Below, piece by piece: positions 35,701 through 49,800 of a stretch of 64,000 nt of DNA. Each line of letters starts with the position of its first letter. Within the stretch, counting starts at the first letter, position 1. The DNA lies in the NCBI GenBank assembly GCA_023935145.1, contig CM043700.1, positions 23,263,501 through 23,327,500 of the forward strand, given 5' to 3'. The notes under the pieces were generated by a model. It was given only the letters and a program-made list of their open reading frames with translations, was not told the origin of the DNA and did not search any database. The position numbers and the translations under genes are program-made. The DNA comes from Bretschneidera sinensis. Lineage: Eukaryota; Streptophyta; Magnoliopsida; Brassicales; Akaniaceae.

Positions 35701-38700
35701 AGTTGAGGGAAAACAATGATGAGAAGAGGATGCTTCTCACTGTTACCCTAGAGAAACAGAACACTTTATCAATGATTGAAGCAAAAGATAGTCGAAACAG
35801 GAAGCAAATGGAATCGGTGATTATTCTTGTTAATGTATTAGTGAAAGCAGTTGCAGATTTTGAATTTAGGGTAACAGAAAATATCAAAAAGAATAATTTG
35901 AGGTACTTACTTATCCTTATGTTCTGTTGTTTCTGTTTATAAATCAATATTGAGCTATTAACAAACGTTATGGACTCAATTGATTCCTTTTTTCTGGCAT
36001 GTTTTTGATACTGCTGCTGCCTGGATCGTCTTATAGAATGCATGTGTAATCATTCAGAAGCTGTATGTTGCATGGATCTCTAGACACGATTTAAAATAAA
36101 TGGGTCTAATTATTTACCTGAAATTCAATCTGTTGACTTGAAACCATTTTTGTATTAATATGTTTTTATATGATTTTTAGCTTACAATTTTTTTAGTTGA
36201 TAAAGAAGTAGCTTACTAAGTTAGTGCCAGTCATGAATCCTGTCAGTGATTGCAAATTCTTAAATGTTCTGTGAAGTAAATCATATATAGTGTTTAAAAC
36301 TGCATAGGGTCATGACTCAGGTGTTGAAGTGGGTGAGATGGACTAGGGGGAGGGCTTTAATTCAAATCTTACCTTGATAGCTCTCATTTGATGACAGATC
36401 CTGGTCAATAAAGCACGTTTCCCACCCTTGGCACATAGTATTTTGGAGTTTTTCATTTTGTGACTAGCCTTTTTTTCCCCTCTAACCCTCTCGAATATGT
36501 CTATTGAATTTTTGTCCTCTTTCTGGTCTGTTAAGCTTGCCAACCTTGTGCCATGGCATTACTTCAACTTCTTACACGAACCACACCTATCCATTTTTGC
36601 TATCTACAAATTTTAATCTTATTCATTAGTCCTCAAGTTTACAATATCCGTTTTGTTTTTAACTTGGCAGCACTCATACCAAAGTTCATGGTTGGAACTT
36701 GGATTGATTTCATTGACATGAAAACCATAATAGCAAATGCCTTTGGTTTTCAGGTTGGAAAATCTATTTTGTCAATTGAGTTCTCTTACCCAGAAAGCTG
36801 ATGTGCTCAAAAGAATGGGGTTGATGTACAAACAGAGGTTTGAAAGGAAGCGTTCTGACCTTCAAAAGGCTGAAGCTGAGGTATGTCGGCATATTTTCCA
36901 TCAGTCAGAAGTAAAAAAATATACTGATATGTTTGAATTTGATGTTATGGTCTTCTAATATATTCTGTGCTGTAATCTATAAGAAAATAAATATTCCATG
37001 CTGTAATGTGTACAGTATAGAAGGAATCAAGTATGATGACTTGCTTGCATCTGCTGATAAATATTAAAATATGAAGATATATTGTAATTGCACAACATAA
37101 CTTTATAGTTTTGTATGCCTTGATTTGTATGTGCTTTCATTACTTAGAATAGCATGTATGCTGTTCTTTTCAGTTGTAGAACTTAGTTTTAATCAATGTT
37201 TTCCCTCATAATCATGTACAATCTCTTGAGAATTTTGAAAAATCTTATTAAGTGCCATATTCTTAGAATACAAAGTTAGGAGTCACTTAGTCATGGAAAA
37301 GTTGGGTCTCCTTTTTTTAGCGTCAATTGACCCACTGGAAGGCCAAAAAATAAAAAAATCAAATATGAAAATAGAAATTAAAGGACGAGGGTTGGCAAAA
37401 GACAATGTATATATAGATGATGAGTGGGCCTAATGAAGAAAAGCTGCTTTTGGGTTTAGAGTTCCAAATTTGCATCATCGGTAATGCTTGGGAAAAAAAG
37501 TAATTAATACTTTTGTTACTCTTTTTAAATTCCCTATAGACCATGGGTTGTCACATTTCTAGGCATTGTTTGTTTTCACTTCCTCCAGAGGTGTCATATA
37601 AAGAAGGGGGAAAGGAAGAAGTGCATGGACGATTTAGTTTGTGTATACTGATTTTTTTCTTAATTAATTTCCAGTTCTTTTGGAGGAATAATTTTCAAAT
37701 TAATTGTAATCGAAAGTGCCTGAGGAACAAATAAAAGGGAGAATTCATTTCTTTTCAAGAAGTGGAAAAATCCGATCTATTGTGGGTCATTAAGAAATGA
37801 AATCGAAAGACTTACGGAAAGAAGGAGAGGGGAAGTTGGAGATGAAGCAAAAAGAAGCAATTCCAAAATGGAAATAAATTGATCAATAGAATGGAATATA
37901 ACCTTTTTTATTTATTTTAGGGGGCAAATTACACCGCATTACCTCCAAGTTTGTTGAAATGACATTAACATACCCAATCTTTTTAAAACCCACAATTCAT
38001 CCCAAAACATTAATTTTCACCATCCTCAAAATGAATGTTTTTGAAGAATCAAAATTTTAATTAGATATTACTTTTCATGATGACCAAAGTACCCTTAGTG
38101 TTAAAATATCTTCAAGTGATAAGTTTAATAATTTTATTTATCTCGAAATTGTTTATAACACAAATTTTTAAGTTATTTGAATTCATATTTTTCTATAACA
38201 TGCCGTATAATTTTAATTTTTAAATAGAAAAGTTTTGTTTTATTTTTTTTTTTATGATGGTCTTTGAAATTAATTTATTTGAGATGTTAAGCTATTTAAT
38301 TTTATAAAAAAACATATCAACAAACTTTCCATTTAAAATTTTTAATTTAATTTTATGATGATCTTTGATGTTCATTTATTTAAGGATGCGATAAGCAATG
38401 ATATCATAATATTTTTTAAAATTTATGAAATAAAATTTGTTTTAGGCCATATAATAGAATATAAATCAATTTAAAATATTGTTTTAACAATTATCGAAAA
38501 AAACGATGATAATTTTATTTTTAAAAAAATCCCTAAAAAATTCCTTGTTAAGTATGTTTCATACTTAATAACTAAGGGTACTTTGGTCATCATGAAAGAT
38601 AATATCCAATTAACGTTTTGATTCTTCAAAGAAACTCATTTTGGAGTTGCTTGATGGTGGAAATTGGTGTTTTGGGATGAATCATGGGTTTTAAAAAAGT

Positions 38701-41700
38701 TTGGTATGTTAGGGGTTGTTTGTTTGCACTTAATAGACCTCTTAATGGCATCATATCTAAATCGGTCGGATGTGGTGCTATTAAGTTCGTTTGTTTTTTA
38801 TCGCTTAATGCCAGTTAATGGGTCTGACCGAATCAGACCTAAAATTAAGTTTTAATACTATTTAGATGTTTCAATAAGTTTAGTTATCAAACAACATAAA
38901 CACTTAACCATTCAACATTCAGATATTGCCTCTTATTAGTTCAATGTAGTAAGAGGTTCTCATCTCTCTCTCTCTCTCTCTTATTCACAGTTCACATACA
39001 CTTAAAAAAACAAACGTTACCTTAGTGTCGTTTTAGCAAACTTGGAGGTAGTGCAGTGTAATTTGTCATTTATTTTATCGAAGGAAACATATTGAATCCG
39101 TGATAAATGAAGAAAATAGTCAGAAATATATATAAGCTAATTCTTTTAATTATTTTTGTTGATCCAATTTGTTAGATGCCAGAAGATTTAGTGGAACATT
39201 CATGATGATCATATGGAAATGCTGTCAATGATTGTTATCATAATAGAGGCATCTTGTACAGTAACTTGGATTTTCTTAGTCCATTGCATATGTATTCTTC
39301 ACATAGATGCACCTCTTGAGGTGTCAGACAATTTCGACTGGGAGAGGACTGTGATGCCCAGAACTCTGATTCCATTGGCAGAAGCCACATTTTCTATCCA
39401 TATAGAAAATAATCAAGTTTATATGAAAAATTGTAATAGGTTTGGAACAGCCAAGTCTAGGTAGGAGGCAAAAAGAGGGGAAACGAGTTTTTGCCAGTTT
39501 TTCTTTGTTTTTAGTATTGCTGCTCATTCCCCCAAAGGCATAAGTTGGGTCATGTCAGTTGGGATGGGTATAGGATTGACTAGTTGAGTTGGATAACATT
39601 GTTCACATTTAATATTTTTTTAAAAATTATATACTTCCCACATTTAATGTTTGAAAATTTACACTTTCTTGTCAGATAACAAATGAATTGATTTGAAATC
39701 AAAATAGTGGCATTGATTGTAACTAGTATGCTTGTGCCATTGACTTATTTTTAGTACCTTCCAGCGTTTCAATGATGGGCTATTTGGGACGGAGGGAGTA
39801 GTATTTATAGTATGTAAATTAGTTGGAAAAGGCTAAATTTGTAATTCAGCCTTGTTATAGTTTTTATCTTTCCTCTATTGTCTTTTCTAATGGATTTTCT
39901 CTTTGGAGCGCAGGTTGATCTTTTGGGGGATGAGGTGGATTATCTTTTAAACCTTCTTGAAAAGATATACATAGCACTTGATCATTATTCTCCAATATTG
40001 CAACATTATCCTGGAGTAAGTTGTTCATTTCTTCTCTTTGCTAGTGTTTCATGAAACTTTTTGTGTTGAGTGCGAGTGCTTGTGCATGCATGCATCTGAT
40101 TCACGGGCTTGTATGGGTGTGTGTACTACAACTTGGAAACACATATGGGGATGTCAGAACAACTATTTATTGGTTTTCAACCAACGCTGAGTAGGCCTTA
40201 GCTCAATGGTTAAGACTGAGGCCATTGAGCCAAGGCCTTGGGTCATAAAGTCCATTATGTGTGTTTTATCAATAAAAAAAATTATTGATTTTCGACCAAT
40301 AAATCTCATTTACCAGAATTTTGGATTGGACTCTGCATATTGATAGGCATATAAGGATGTCACTGAGAATTCTCATGGGTTTTTTAATTTTTTTTTGTCA
40401 AAACATTTTTATTATGGTGAATTTATCATCCTTTTGATGCTGGTCTTTGTTTCTTTAAAATCATTCATGACAGTCTTCATCATTTTTTTCTTTTCTTAAA
40501 GATTGCTACAAATTTTTTCACTGATACCTGTTTTATGTGCCACTGTATGCAATTGTATTTCAAATTTTCAAAGTTAAGCATGTATTGAAAAATTATATGA
40601 TTTTGGGCAGTGATATTTAAAACCAGTACACAAATGGTCCAATAGATTTTAATGCTAAACTCAAGTCAGAAATTTATTAGTGGATCTACCGTATATGTAA
40701 GAGAGGAATGGCAAGGAGAAGGATGAACTATATAGTTTCTTTTCAAACTTGAAGAAACAAATAGGGAAAGAAAGAGAACACTACCATTTCTCATCTACTT
40801 TGCACCCTTCACATGATTATGTGTTACGTTGGGCTTTTGTCTGCACCTAGAACCTTTTAAATTCCAGCTTATTAGAATATTTTTAGGGTAAATTACATCC
40901 CCATTCTTGAGTTTTGCACCTAATCACAAAACCGGGCCTACTAGTTTGAAAACCGACAACTAGATTATGTTGATTATAACCTGTAACAAAAACATGAAAT
41001 GTCGGCTAATCCTTCTATATATACACATCCTTCTATATAAAAATCTTCTGTAGTCGTTGAAGGGTAATACACATATTGAACCTATGATCAAACATTATGT
41101 TGACACTTCAACAACTATATTTTCTCCATCATTGTAACCATTCAACGACTATATTTCTTATATTTTTCTCTGTTTCTGTTTCTTTTTCAATCTAGTAGCA
41201 GACCTATGTTTTGGTCCAAATCAAATCGCAATTGTAACAACATACAAGTAATTTGGCCATTGCTTGAGTTTTTTTTTTTTTTTTTTTTGGAATAAACTGA
41301 CCATTTTTATATCACCCTGCAGCCATGTGATGATTTTAAATGATTTCCATCAAGTGTCTTAACGGCAACTTACGTTTTGGACCTACTTGTCATGTACATA
41401 TCATTTTTTTTTTGGGGGGGGGGATGCTTATTTTCAAACTAATAGACCTGGTTGTAATTATGTGCAGAACTCTAGGATGGAAATGTAGTTCACCACCCAT
41501 ATTTTCAATTTCAGCTTATCCAAGTCCATAAGAATTCTCTGTTATGTGATAATGTCAAATGAGATAAAGTTGTTTGTTGTGGAAATTCATAGAGAAGTTG
41601 CACCTAATTGATCTTCTGTGGTAATCAGTCTTGAAATTATTATACTTAACTTTTTCCGCCCTCAAGTTCCTGGATGATATTTGCTTTTAGCCCTCAAGTT

Positions 41701-42000
41701 CTTGTACGCATTTACTCAATACACTTTGGATATAAGAAAAATTCGTAATTCATTTCAGAAACAGAAGAGGAAACATAAGTGAAAAATATGAACAAATTAA
41801 GCCAGTGCTGTTTAGGTTTTAATTTGAAGAACTTGTGATTTTTGGGTAATTTTTCTGTAGTACCTCATCTATGCTTTATATTCCAATTACTAATTATGTT
41901 TTGCATGCAAGTGTTCTAACTATTCTTCCCTTGCTTGTCACAGATTATTGATATATTGAAGCTGGTTAAAAGGGAATTGAGTGGAGGATCTACTAATTAA
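32700..42000 (+). CDS. WAP: WPP domain-associated protein (long coiled-coil), 4 coding exons plus a 5' UTR exon
   Basis: Coding exons: 33507-35902, 36754-36880, 39914-40015, 41944-42000, in continuous phase, 893 aa. A noncoding first exon (about 32700-32833) is joined over an intron ending at 33474, 32 bp before the ATG. The protein matches plant WPP domain-associated protein (tomato WAP; Arabidopsis At2g34730, from memory), which binds WPP-domain proteins such as MAF1 at the nuclear envelope and Golgi. The N-terminal block [20 protein letters not shown] and [16 protein letters not shown] is the conserved head. Most of residues 90-790 are heptad-rich, Glu/Lys/Leu-dense coiled coil. The tail spans four exons and is highly conserved: [60 protein letters not shown]. 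No TM segment is evident. The large introns host a MULE-like element and a SINE. Confidence 0.92.
37920..39067. mobile_element. MULE-like long-TIR element in WAP intron, split by a Tourist MITE
   Basis: The left end GGGGGCAAATTACACCGCAT and TACCTCCAAGTTTG pairs with the right end CAAACTTGGAGGTAGTGCAG and TGTAATTTGTC. Inverted similarity continues about 180 bp inward, through ATGACCAAAGTACCCTTAG and its complement at 38573-38590. A perfect 10-bp TSD, ATTTATTTTA, lies at 37910-37919 and 39068-39077, which fits Mutator-like elements. No transposase is present. The right arm is interrupted by the MITE at 38712-39021. A diverged copy is at 29330-30195. Confidence 0.87.
38712..39021. mobile_element. 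Tourist-like MITE nested in the MULE-like element, 310 bp
   Basis: Ends are GGGGTTGTTTGTTTGC and (reverse complement) GGTAACGTTTGTTTTT, with the TSD TTA at 38709-38711 and 39022-39024. Removing it rejoins the right arm of the host element (GGTATGTTA + GTGTCGTTTTAGCAAAC), which matches the left arm. A (TC)n run lies at about 38961-38980. Confidence 0.82.
40185..40281 (+). mobile_element. Short SINE, 97 bp, with target-site duplication
   Basis: A tRNA-like A box (TTAGCTCAATGGTTAAG) is followed by a degenerate B-box region (GGGTCATAAAGTCC) and a short A-rich tail (AATAAAAAAAA). Flanking 18-bp direct repeats TTATTGGTTTTCAACCAA (40167-40184) and TTATTGATTTTCGACCAA (40282-40299) match at 16 of 18 positions. 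It lies in the third coding intron of the WAP gene. Confidence 0.75.
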
Positions 42001-43875
42001 ACTAGTTTGATCGCTCTTTGCCTAGGTACGTTTCATGTTGGTGATTTCATCTTCCACAACCTTATTAGGACAAGATGAGGGGAAAACCAGAAGGCCAACG
42101 GCATCGCGCCTAATATAAATAATTAAATATGCAGTATATTTGATTTATTAGGGATTGCTCCTAATTTCTTTCTTTTAGGGATAAATATAATTATTAATTT
42201 CAGAAAAACACAAAAACAGAGATGCTAAAATAGATTACACAAGGTTCACAACACAAAATAAGTGTTAGTCTGCTTAGTATCACAAGTAATACCCCAAGCG
42301 TCACATGACAGTATTACAAGGAGAGTCTATGTTATTTCCCAGCTCCATAATCCTTTGCTTATATCAGCAAAATGGCTTTGAAATTAATCTTGATCCTGGA
42401 AAGACCGGCTAAGTTCTTGTTTCATTCGTGTTGAACAGATGGATGGATGACGGCATAGTTTCTATTTGGTCCACGCAACTGCTATATCTTTTGTTATTCC
42501 AAGCAATATAGGGTAAGGATTTTTGCCAAGCAAGTCGCTGCCCAAGTCCAAACAGATGAAGAGAGAAAATTTTGCAGAATGGAACCAGAATTTATAAACA
42601 TAGAAGTGATATCCATTAGATTTTTGTTGCTCCCTTAGGGAGATTTGAAGAGAAAGGAGGAATACCAAAATACTAAACAGTTGGAATACTTTTTTGTCTG
42701 GGCACGTCAAGGAGCGTGGTTCCAATGAACACAAGTTTTTTTTTTCTTTTTAAATTTAGTTTCTTGTTTCCCACTGTTTTGTATAGGTATATAGTCTGTA
42801 AGCCAAAGGGATGCTCCTTGGCCTCCACTGAACCACAATTAGCTCTTTTGTATTTAGCAGTTTATTGTTCTAGGGTTGTGCTGGCTTTGTTATATAATGG
42901 TGCTATGGTCTGTAATTTGTACTTCTTCCAATAGTTAATGAAAGTAAATTAGTTCTTTACGTGGTATATTTACCAGTTGCCTTTGTATGGAGTATTAAAA
43001 TTTTTCTGTTTCTCCTAAAACAAGTCAAATCTAAAGAGTTGCAGCAGCTTGTTGACTTTGAAGTTTGAAACGATAAATTTGGCATGTGAAGTGGCAATGT
43101 TTTACGCTTACCAGTAGTATACCCTAATTTCTTGGTGCAGCTTAATTTTGGATAATTCATACTATTTCATCTTCCCCCTCATTCCAAAGAGTATAGAGCT
43201 AAGAGCGCAAATGTCCAAAGTCTCATAAGAGGGAAGCGATTAAAATGTCTCAACCTTCCTCGTCAAAGAAAAAAAAAAAAAAAACCTATTTTCTAGCTTA
43301 AAGTTCATTCAGTTATTCTTAATAATTCATAAAATTCATTTCATTATGTTTGTCTAAAATTAAAGTTTAAAATTAAAATTGAAATGAAATCATCAATTTC
43401 AATTATAGCCTTCAATTTCAGGCAAATGTAAACTCAAAAATTGCTACAGAAAAAGACATACCTACACTTTTTTCAATAATTTGGGCGAGGGATTTGTCAG
43501 TCTAGCATTTCAGAGGACCATGAACCTGTACATGACTGCCTAATACTATATCCCAGTTCATGTACACCCATTTAAAAAGAAGATAAGATCAAGTGAGAGA
43601 GAATAAAATAATTTTGGGAAATGGACGAGCTAATCAATATCGGAAAGGCAGTGTTGAATATTACAGCATAAAACTTGCAGAAATCATCAAGTCTCAATTA
43701 ACATTTTCTGTTACACATCAAAGTTAGAAATGTACGGTTGTGTACATGAAACAGTTGCTGAAATTTTGGATGCCAAATGGCTTGCAGCCACAAGAATCGC
43801 TGGCAATAAAATATTATTCACTAGAACTTTTCCTGTATGTTGAAATGTACAGTTAAATATGGTGGACAGCCCTTG
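42001..43875. other. Spacer between the convergent WAP and kinase genes
   Basis: The two genes end toward each other. The WAP 3' UTR probably runs through about 42950. A GT donor context right after the stop (CCTAGGTACG, ~42024) might mark a 3'-UTR intron. Nothing else coding was found. The kinase 3' UTR occupies the right end. Confidence 0.45.
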
Positions 43876-46800
43876 TCACCTATGGCAGTTCCCTTCTGAT
43901 TCTTTCATCAAGAAATTCAAGGCCAGCAAAGCTGCCCCAACAGCTGGCTCCACCTGAAGATTCAAAAATTTTGAGGTGAAGAAATTATCTGAACCTTACA
44001 GGTTTAAAAGAAATAGGACATAATTCTGTCAACTTCTATCATGACAAGGACTTGAAGATAGCTGAAAATCCTACTATCAATGGCCTCTTCCGACAACATA
44101 TTCAAAATTCTCACACATGGGAACTAATAACACTATTATTCAGGGTAAGAAGATGGTAGGAAAAAAAAATGAAGAGATTGAATGATCGTTATCATCTAAA
44201 AGAAAAAGAAAGGAAGAAACTACAAACTTCTGCCTTCAGGTGCACGTCATAAATGGAAAATATACGATAATGCAAAATTGTACAGTTACCACATGGAAAA
44301 TTGCTTTAAGAATATCCCATCTTAAAATTATTAAGCAAACTGGATGTTACCTTTACCAATAGATAGAGAAGGTTAAGCGCCATACAGGGATCCCTATACA
44401 CTCCTTGGAATCATGACCCAGATCACGCGAATATGCGATGTTTGTGGTATATTCGTGCTTTGGATCTCCAAAAATAGTGGTCCCAAATGTCACTTAATAA
44501 TAGATATAACAAAAACTTCAACTTTATAACTTTGAACAGGAAAAAAAAGATGATTCACACAAGGAAAAAAAGGAATAGTTTATAAGTTATTACTAAACCT
44601 ATGTTGACCAAAGGTATGACTTGTGAGTTAACTAGTTGTCAAAACTCATTTCTATATATTTAAATATTATTGAGCATAAAACCATGAGTAACGTATATTA
44701 GACCTCTGTTACATGGACTCGCAGCAGTTTGGGCCAGAGTACCCATGTCGACACGACACGACAAGGGTACGGGACGCGGCGTGGACTTTCTGGAGATGAA
44801 GTTGGTGTCAGAGAGAAGAGTAGGCGCCGTTCTCTCTGGTTTTCGAAGGGAGCGGTGCTGTTCTCTGTAGATTTAGGTTTGGCGCAGCGCTAATTGTTAT
44901 AAATTGATGAAAATCTGCAAAGCAGCCCATATAACTTCTATAAATTTATAATTTATTTTTATTTTTTTTACATATATACCCTTACGACACCAACATTTCA
45001 GCCATGTCTTTCAAGTCCAAAATACTGACAAGTGCGCGTGTCCGACCTCTAGGCACGCACTCGTACCCGAGTCCATGTAACTAAGTATTAGACACATCAT
45101 TTCTTCATTTTTTTTAGAATGGTGATGTATTGATAAAACAAACAAACTACGCCATGTCTTTTATAGATATCTTTTTGCATAGTAAGTCCACCAGGCAAAC
45201 ACCAAGAGTACCAAGTGCCATACAGGTATCTTTCCAAATTCCCAAACCCGTACTGGATATACAACTTACAACAGTCCAGGTAATTATGGTTAGATCTTCC
45301 TTTTAACCTCTTGCACAGGGAAAGGTACAGTATCAAAAGTTATAGACACCTAAACAACATAAGACAGTCCGCATTAAATATTGGTAAATCTATAACACTG
45401 AAATGAAAAAGTAAGAATTTCACATTAAAGCTAATACGGAGGTGTGAATTACAAGTCATGTAACTAAAGAAAAGCTCCAAATTGTAAGGAGTTCTGGGTT
45501 TGTCAACCTCCCAACTATGGCTCGTCACCAGTAAGTACTGAATTGAGGAACACATGCAAAAGTAGGCAATATCCCTAAGAATTATGCATACCAAAAACGA
45601 AATTCCAAGGATAACAAGAACTTAATTCATTTGAGTAATTTACAAGCCCTATAATCTTTATAGGGGCCACTATTCATCTATGCACCAGGTTTATATTTCA
45701 AGAACATGTTAAAAGACTTGGAAGAGTTGACAATTTGACAGCCTATGCTGCTTCTAAAGTTGATAAAGACATTGATGTGCATACTCAGGTTAGCACAGAG
45801 CTGGGGTAATGAAACCAGCTATGTTCCACATGCAACATTTAAGAAATTGTTTCATTTCCTAATCTGTTTATATTCTTTTTCAATTTATAAAAATTCGATT
45901 TCATCCACAGTATAGAAGAAAACTATTGGGGTAAATGCAATTTACAGATTATCTCTATCACTATGAAGTTTGTTTCCCTTCACAATATTAGAATCAGATA
46001 TTCCATACAGCCGTGTAATAGCAATCACGAATCTAAGATAGACACGCCCAAATGAGAAACAACTGACTTTCAAAATAGAGGGGCTTTCTCTCTCAATTAT
46101 ATATTCATCAGTCACAAAAATCACAACATCAAATACAAGGGCATTAGCATTCTTCGACGTTTTAAAGAGAAAAGGAAAAAAGGAAACAATTATGATGAAG
46201 AAGTTAACCTTTGATCTAACTGGACGAGATCCAGGGTAGTATTTCTGGATGCGTTTTTTAACTTCTTTTCCTATATCCCAACTTCTATTAGCTTCGAGGA
46301 CACCACCAACCATTACCACAGGGAAAGAACTGTTTCCATCTGCAGCCAGAAATCAAATTGCACCTTGAAGAGCTAAGCACTTGTAAAATTACATGTGCAA
46401 CCATATGTAGATGCATAAAAAGATATATGTTACAACAATTTATGAATGAGTCAATGTTACAGATTTATTAATATCTTCATTACTTCTAAATAAAATACTT
46501 CTATTCAGGAAGCTAAAAGTTAGTCGTGTATTCATGATAGTATATCATATCATAACATTTTAGGAATTGGCAGCAGTTACAATATTTCCTGCACTCTGAG
46601 CTATTCCCTAATTCAAATTGATAAGAACCTTTTCTTTTGTCAATATTGCAAAAAAACTAGGAATTCGATTTCTGTAACTAATTATGAGATAATTGATTTA
46701 ATCAACAAGATTTCAAATAATAAAAGTGAGATGAGCATAGCACCTTCACCACACAAACAAAGTCTTTGAACAACGGCCTTCACACTAAGAGCCAATTCTT

Positions 46801-49800
46801 CGACTGCACTGACCAATATATTATTTGCAATTTCATCACCAGCTTCTGCACAAGATACCACTTCTGGAACAAGTGCTGCAATGCGTGCCCAAGATGGATC
46901 TGCATAAGTCCACCTACATCCAGAAAGAAATAGGAATCAGTCCTAAAGCCATTTTGTCCCCCATTAACTATAAAGAATCAATTATAGGAAATTGTGCATG
47001 TCAATAAAAACTGCAACAACCAAACTGCAAACCATCTTTACCAGTTCAATCGCAAACACATGAATATTAGTAGAGCTAAATTAAAGGCGTACGGTTCTCA
47101 ATGCTTTGTATCCCAATTTTATGCACCAATTGCAGGACCCCAATAACAACATAGCTGTGTTGCTTCTCTGTTTGCCAATGTCAAATACATCATGTAATTG
47201 GAAGACACCAAAGGGGCTCCACAGAATTCATTGCATTTGAGTTTCACAAGGTCCCTGTAGCAATGCCTATTATTCGTGCTTGGTTTTTGGAACGCCCATT
47301 TGTATAACATGGCTCCCAGTGCAATAAAGAGTTTAAGGACAAGGAATGCAACTTTACTCTATTCAAGCCAGAAAACTGACCGATAGAATTGGCCACAGAG
47401 CAATTCACTTATGAAACAGAACTTCAGCTGTGTTGAGAAAAAAAGTGGGAAGTGACCAAAAGCTCTAAAAATTTTTTTGGCTAATATGTCAGCCAATCAG
47501 GAAAACAAACCTGAGAAAACCAATGCAAGACTGATTTAGGACAACAAGAAACCCAGAAGACCAATTTTCAGGTTGAAATTTGATGATTCCCATAAAATAA
47601 CCTGACCCACAGGCCACAAGTAAGGATTCCCATAATTTGACAGTTTGTAGAATTCAAGAAAATCCAAAACAAAAAAAAAAGGAAAGAGAAACGAGTATGC
47701 TTCGAAACCATCAAAAAGAATAAAAAAAATATTCCTCCCTCCAACCCATCAACACCCAAAAAGAGAAAGCAAAATGTGTACCTAGTGGGAGTGGGACAAC
47801 AAAATTCAACATTGAAGCCAGAAATTATGAGCCAAATATGACAACCATGACATAGATTTCAAGAGAGATACCCAATGAGTTCATCAGGAGAAGAAAGACC
47901 AAGTGCCTTTAAAATGGTACTAGTAAGCATTGTCTGTGGACCACGACCATCATGAGCTCTCATTACTGCTGTTAATGCCTGTGCAGCAATCCCATAGCCA
48001 CTGCAAATTATGACATCATTATTCATCAAATTGTTGATTGAAAATTTATAATAGATACATAAAAATCCCTGAAATCATAAGAAGATCAATAATGCCTGCA
48101 AGATATCTAATGGTCTTTCTTTTAGGGGGGTGAAAAATCACACACAATCAGTGGGGTGTCTGATACAAATCAGGCATAAAATAATAACACCTTTCTCATG
48201 AAACAACTGCAAAGACCTTGGTTATGTTAGTTTCAACTAAATGAAATCAAATAGAAAGTTGCTTTAACTCAGTCAAGAATTGGAGAAATTGCCAGTTCAT
48301 TCTTTAGGATTCTCCCTCCCTTCTCTTCACTCCATGTAACATAGATATATGTATCACTGCTCAATCACTGCCTACTTGAAGCATTCAAAAATAAAAACAT
48401 CATTGTTACTCTTGAAAAATATTTTTCCTCAAATTGTTTCAATGTTATCAGTAAGGAATCTAGAAGCAAAGTTACCCATCATTTAAGAAGATATAAAAAA
48501 AAAACTAAAAGAAGAATAACTTATATATCCCCAAACGTTAGCTAGAGTGCTGAACAGAAAATATACCAAGAGTTCAGCACATACCTTCCCCAATCACCTA
48601 AAACAGGTCCAGCACCAGCAGCCCGAGCTTCTCTACCATCTTCATCGAAACCATAAGATATACACCCTGTACCAGCAATTAAAACGCAACCATAGAGCTT
48701 TCCCATAGTTCCACTTGCTAGAGCTGCTACAGCATCATTATGAACATACAGCTTGACACGGCTAGGGAATATGCTCCTGAGGATATTCGTTCAGAAGAGT
48801 CAGAATCAGTATTGGAGAGATCACATATTGAAGGGTAAGGATTAATTATAAAAGACATTAAGTTCCTTTTTCTTCTTTTGGTATTTAATAGTGCAAAAAA
48901 GAACATGCCAGGTATAATATGAAATATAAATAAAAATTAGCCTTAATTTTAATCTTGTGGTTTACCCACTTTCCATTTTACCCCTGTGGTTTATTTCGTG
49001 ACAAAACAGACTTTGTGCTTAGCTCCATTATCAAAGGGGGTGACGAAGGTTAGTTTTCGAAAAAAAATACAATTTCACCCTTGTTGATGGAGCGAAACAC
49101 AAGGTTCAATTAACCAAAATAAACTCAAGGTATGAAATGAAAACCAAGGTAAACCACAAGGTTTTTTTATAAAATTAATCCCAAAAAAAGTGGTTCACAT
49201 GTGTGGGCCTTAACATCCGTCGCCCCGTAGCTAACGAAGCAAAGCACAAAGTCCAATTTGTCACGAAATAAACCACAGGGGTAAAATGGAAAGCGAGTAA
49301 ACCACAAGGTATTTTTTAAGATTAAGCCTAAAAATTAAACCCTCTTTTTTTGTTATAGGTAATAATAGTTCAACCCTCAATGATACTGATCACCATATTT
49401 CATTTATTAGTATAGTATTGAGAAACAAGGAATAATAAGATTAAGAAACCCCATTTCTGCAAGCTAGGTCAGAAAGAGCATACATTTATCATCAAGGCAT
49501 CAGAAGATCATCGGTTTCACACAACAAACAGTAGAGCACCAGAAATTCTGTTCTTAATCAGTTCGGAAAATGGGCTATCTTACGTCTAATCATGCATGAT
49601 TCAGCAAGATAACATATTAATGGGGGTTCAAAGTTCTATAAGCTGTTGAGAATTCCAGAATGGTTCAAAAACACAATTATGCTCCGCTGAACTCAACCAC
49701 CTTAAATCCCAATTAAATGCAGTCAGCTATATGAACTGTCTTGTGGCATATAATTGGACAGCTTCTAGTACAGTGAACCTTGTTTACAGATTCCCTCCCC

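Noticed and set aside
36300..36420. Possible SINE with a B-box-like TTCAAATC
   Set aside because: The A box is poor, and no tail or TSD was seen.
40880..41300. Another MULE-like element starting GGGTAAATTACATCCCC
   Set aside because: The left-end word is suggestive, but no matching inverted right end or TSD could be found.
45690..45790. A plus-strand stretch reading like protein (EHVKRLGRVDNLTAYAASK..)
   Set aside because: It lies antisense in the last kinase intron, has no splice sites or neighbouring exons in frame, and I cannot match it to a family. It is too short to call.
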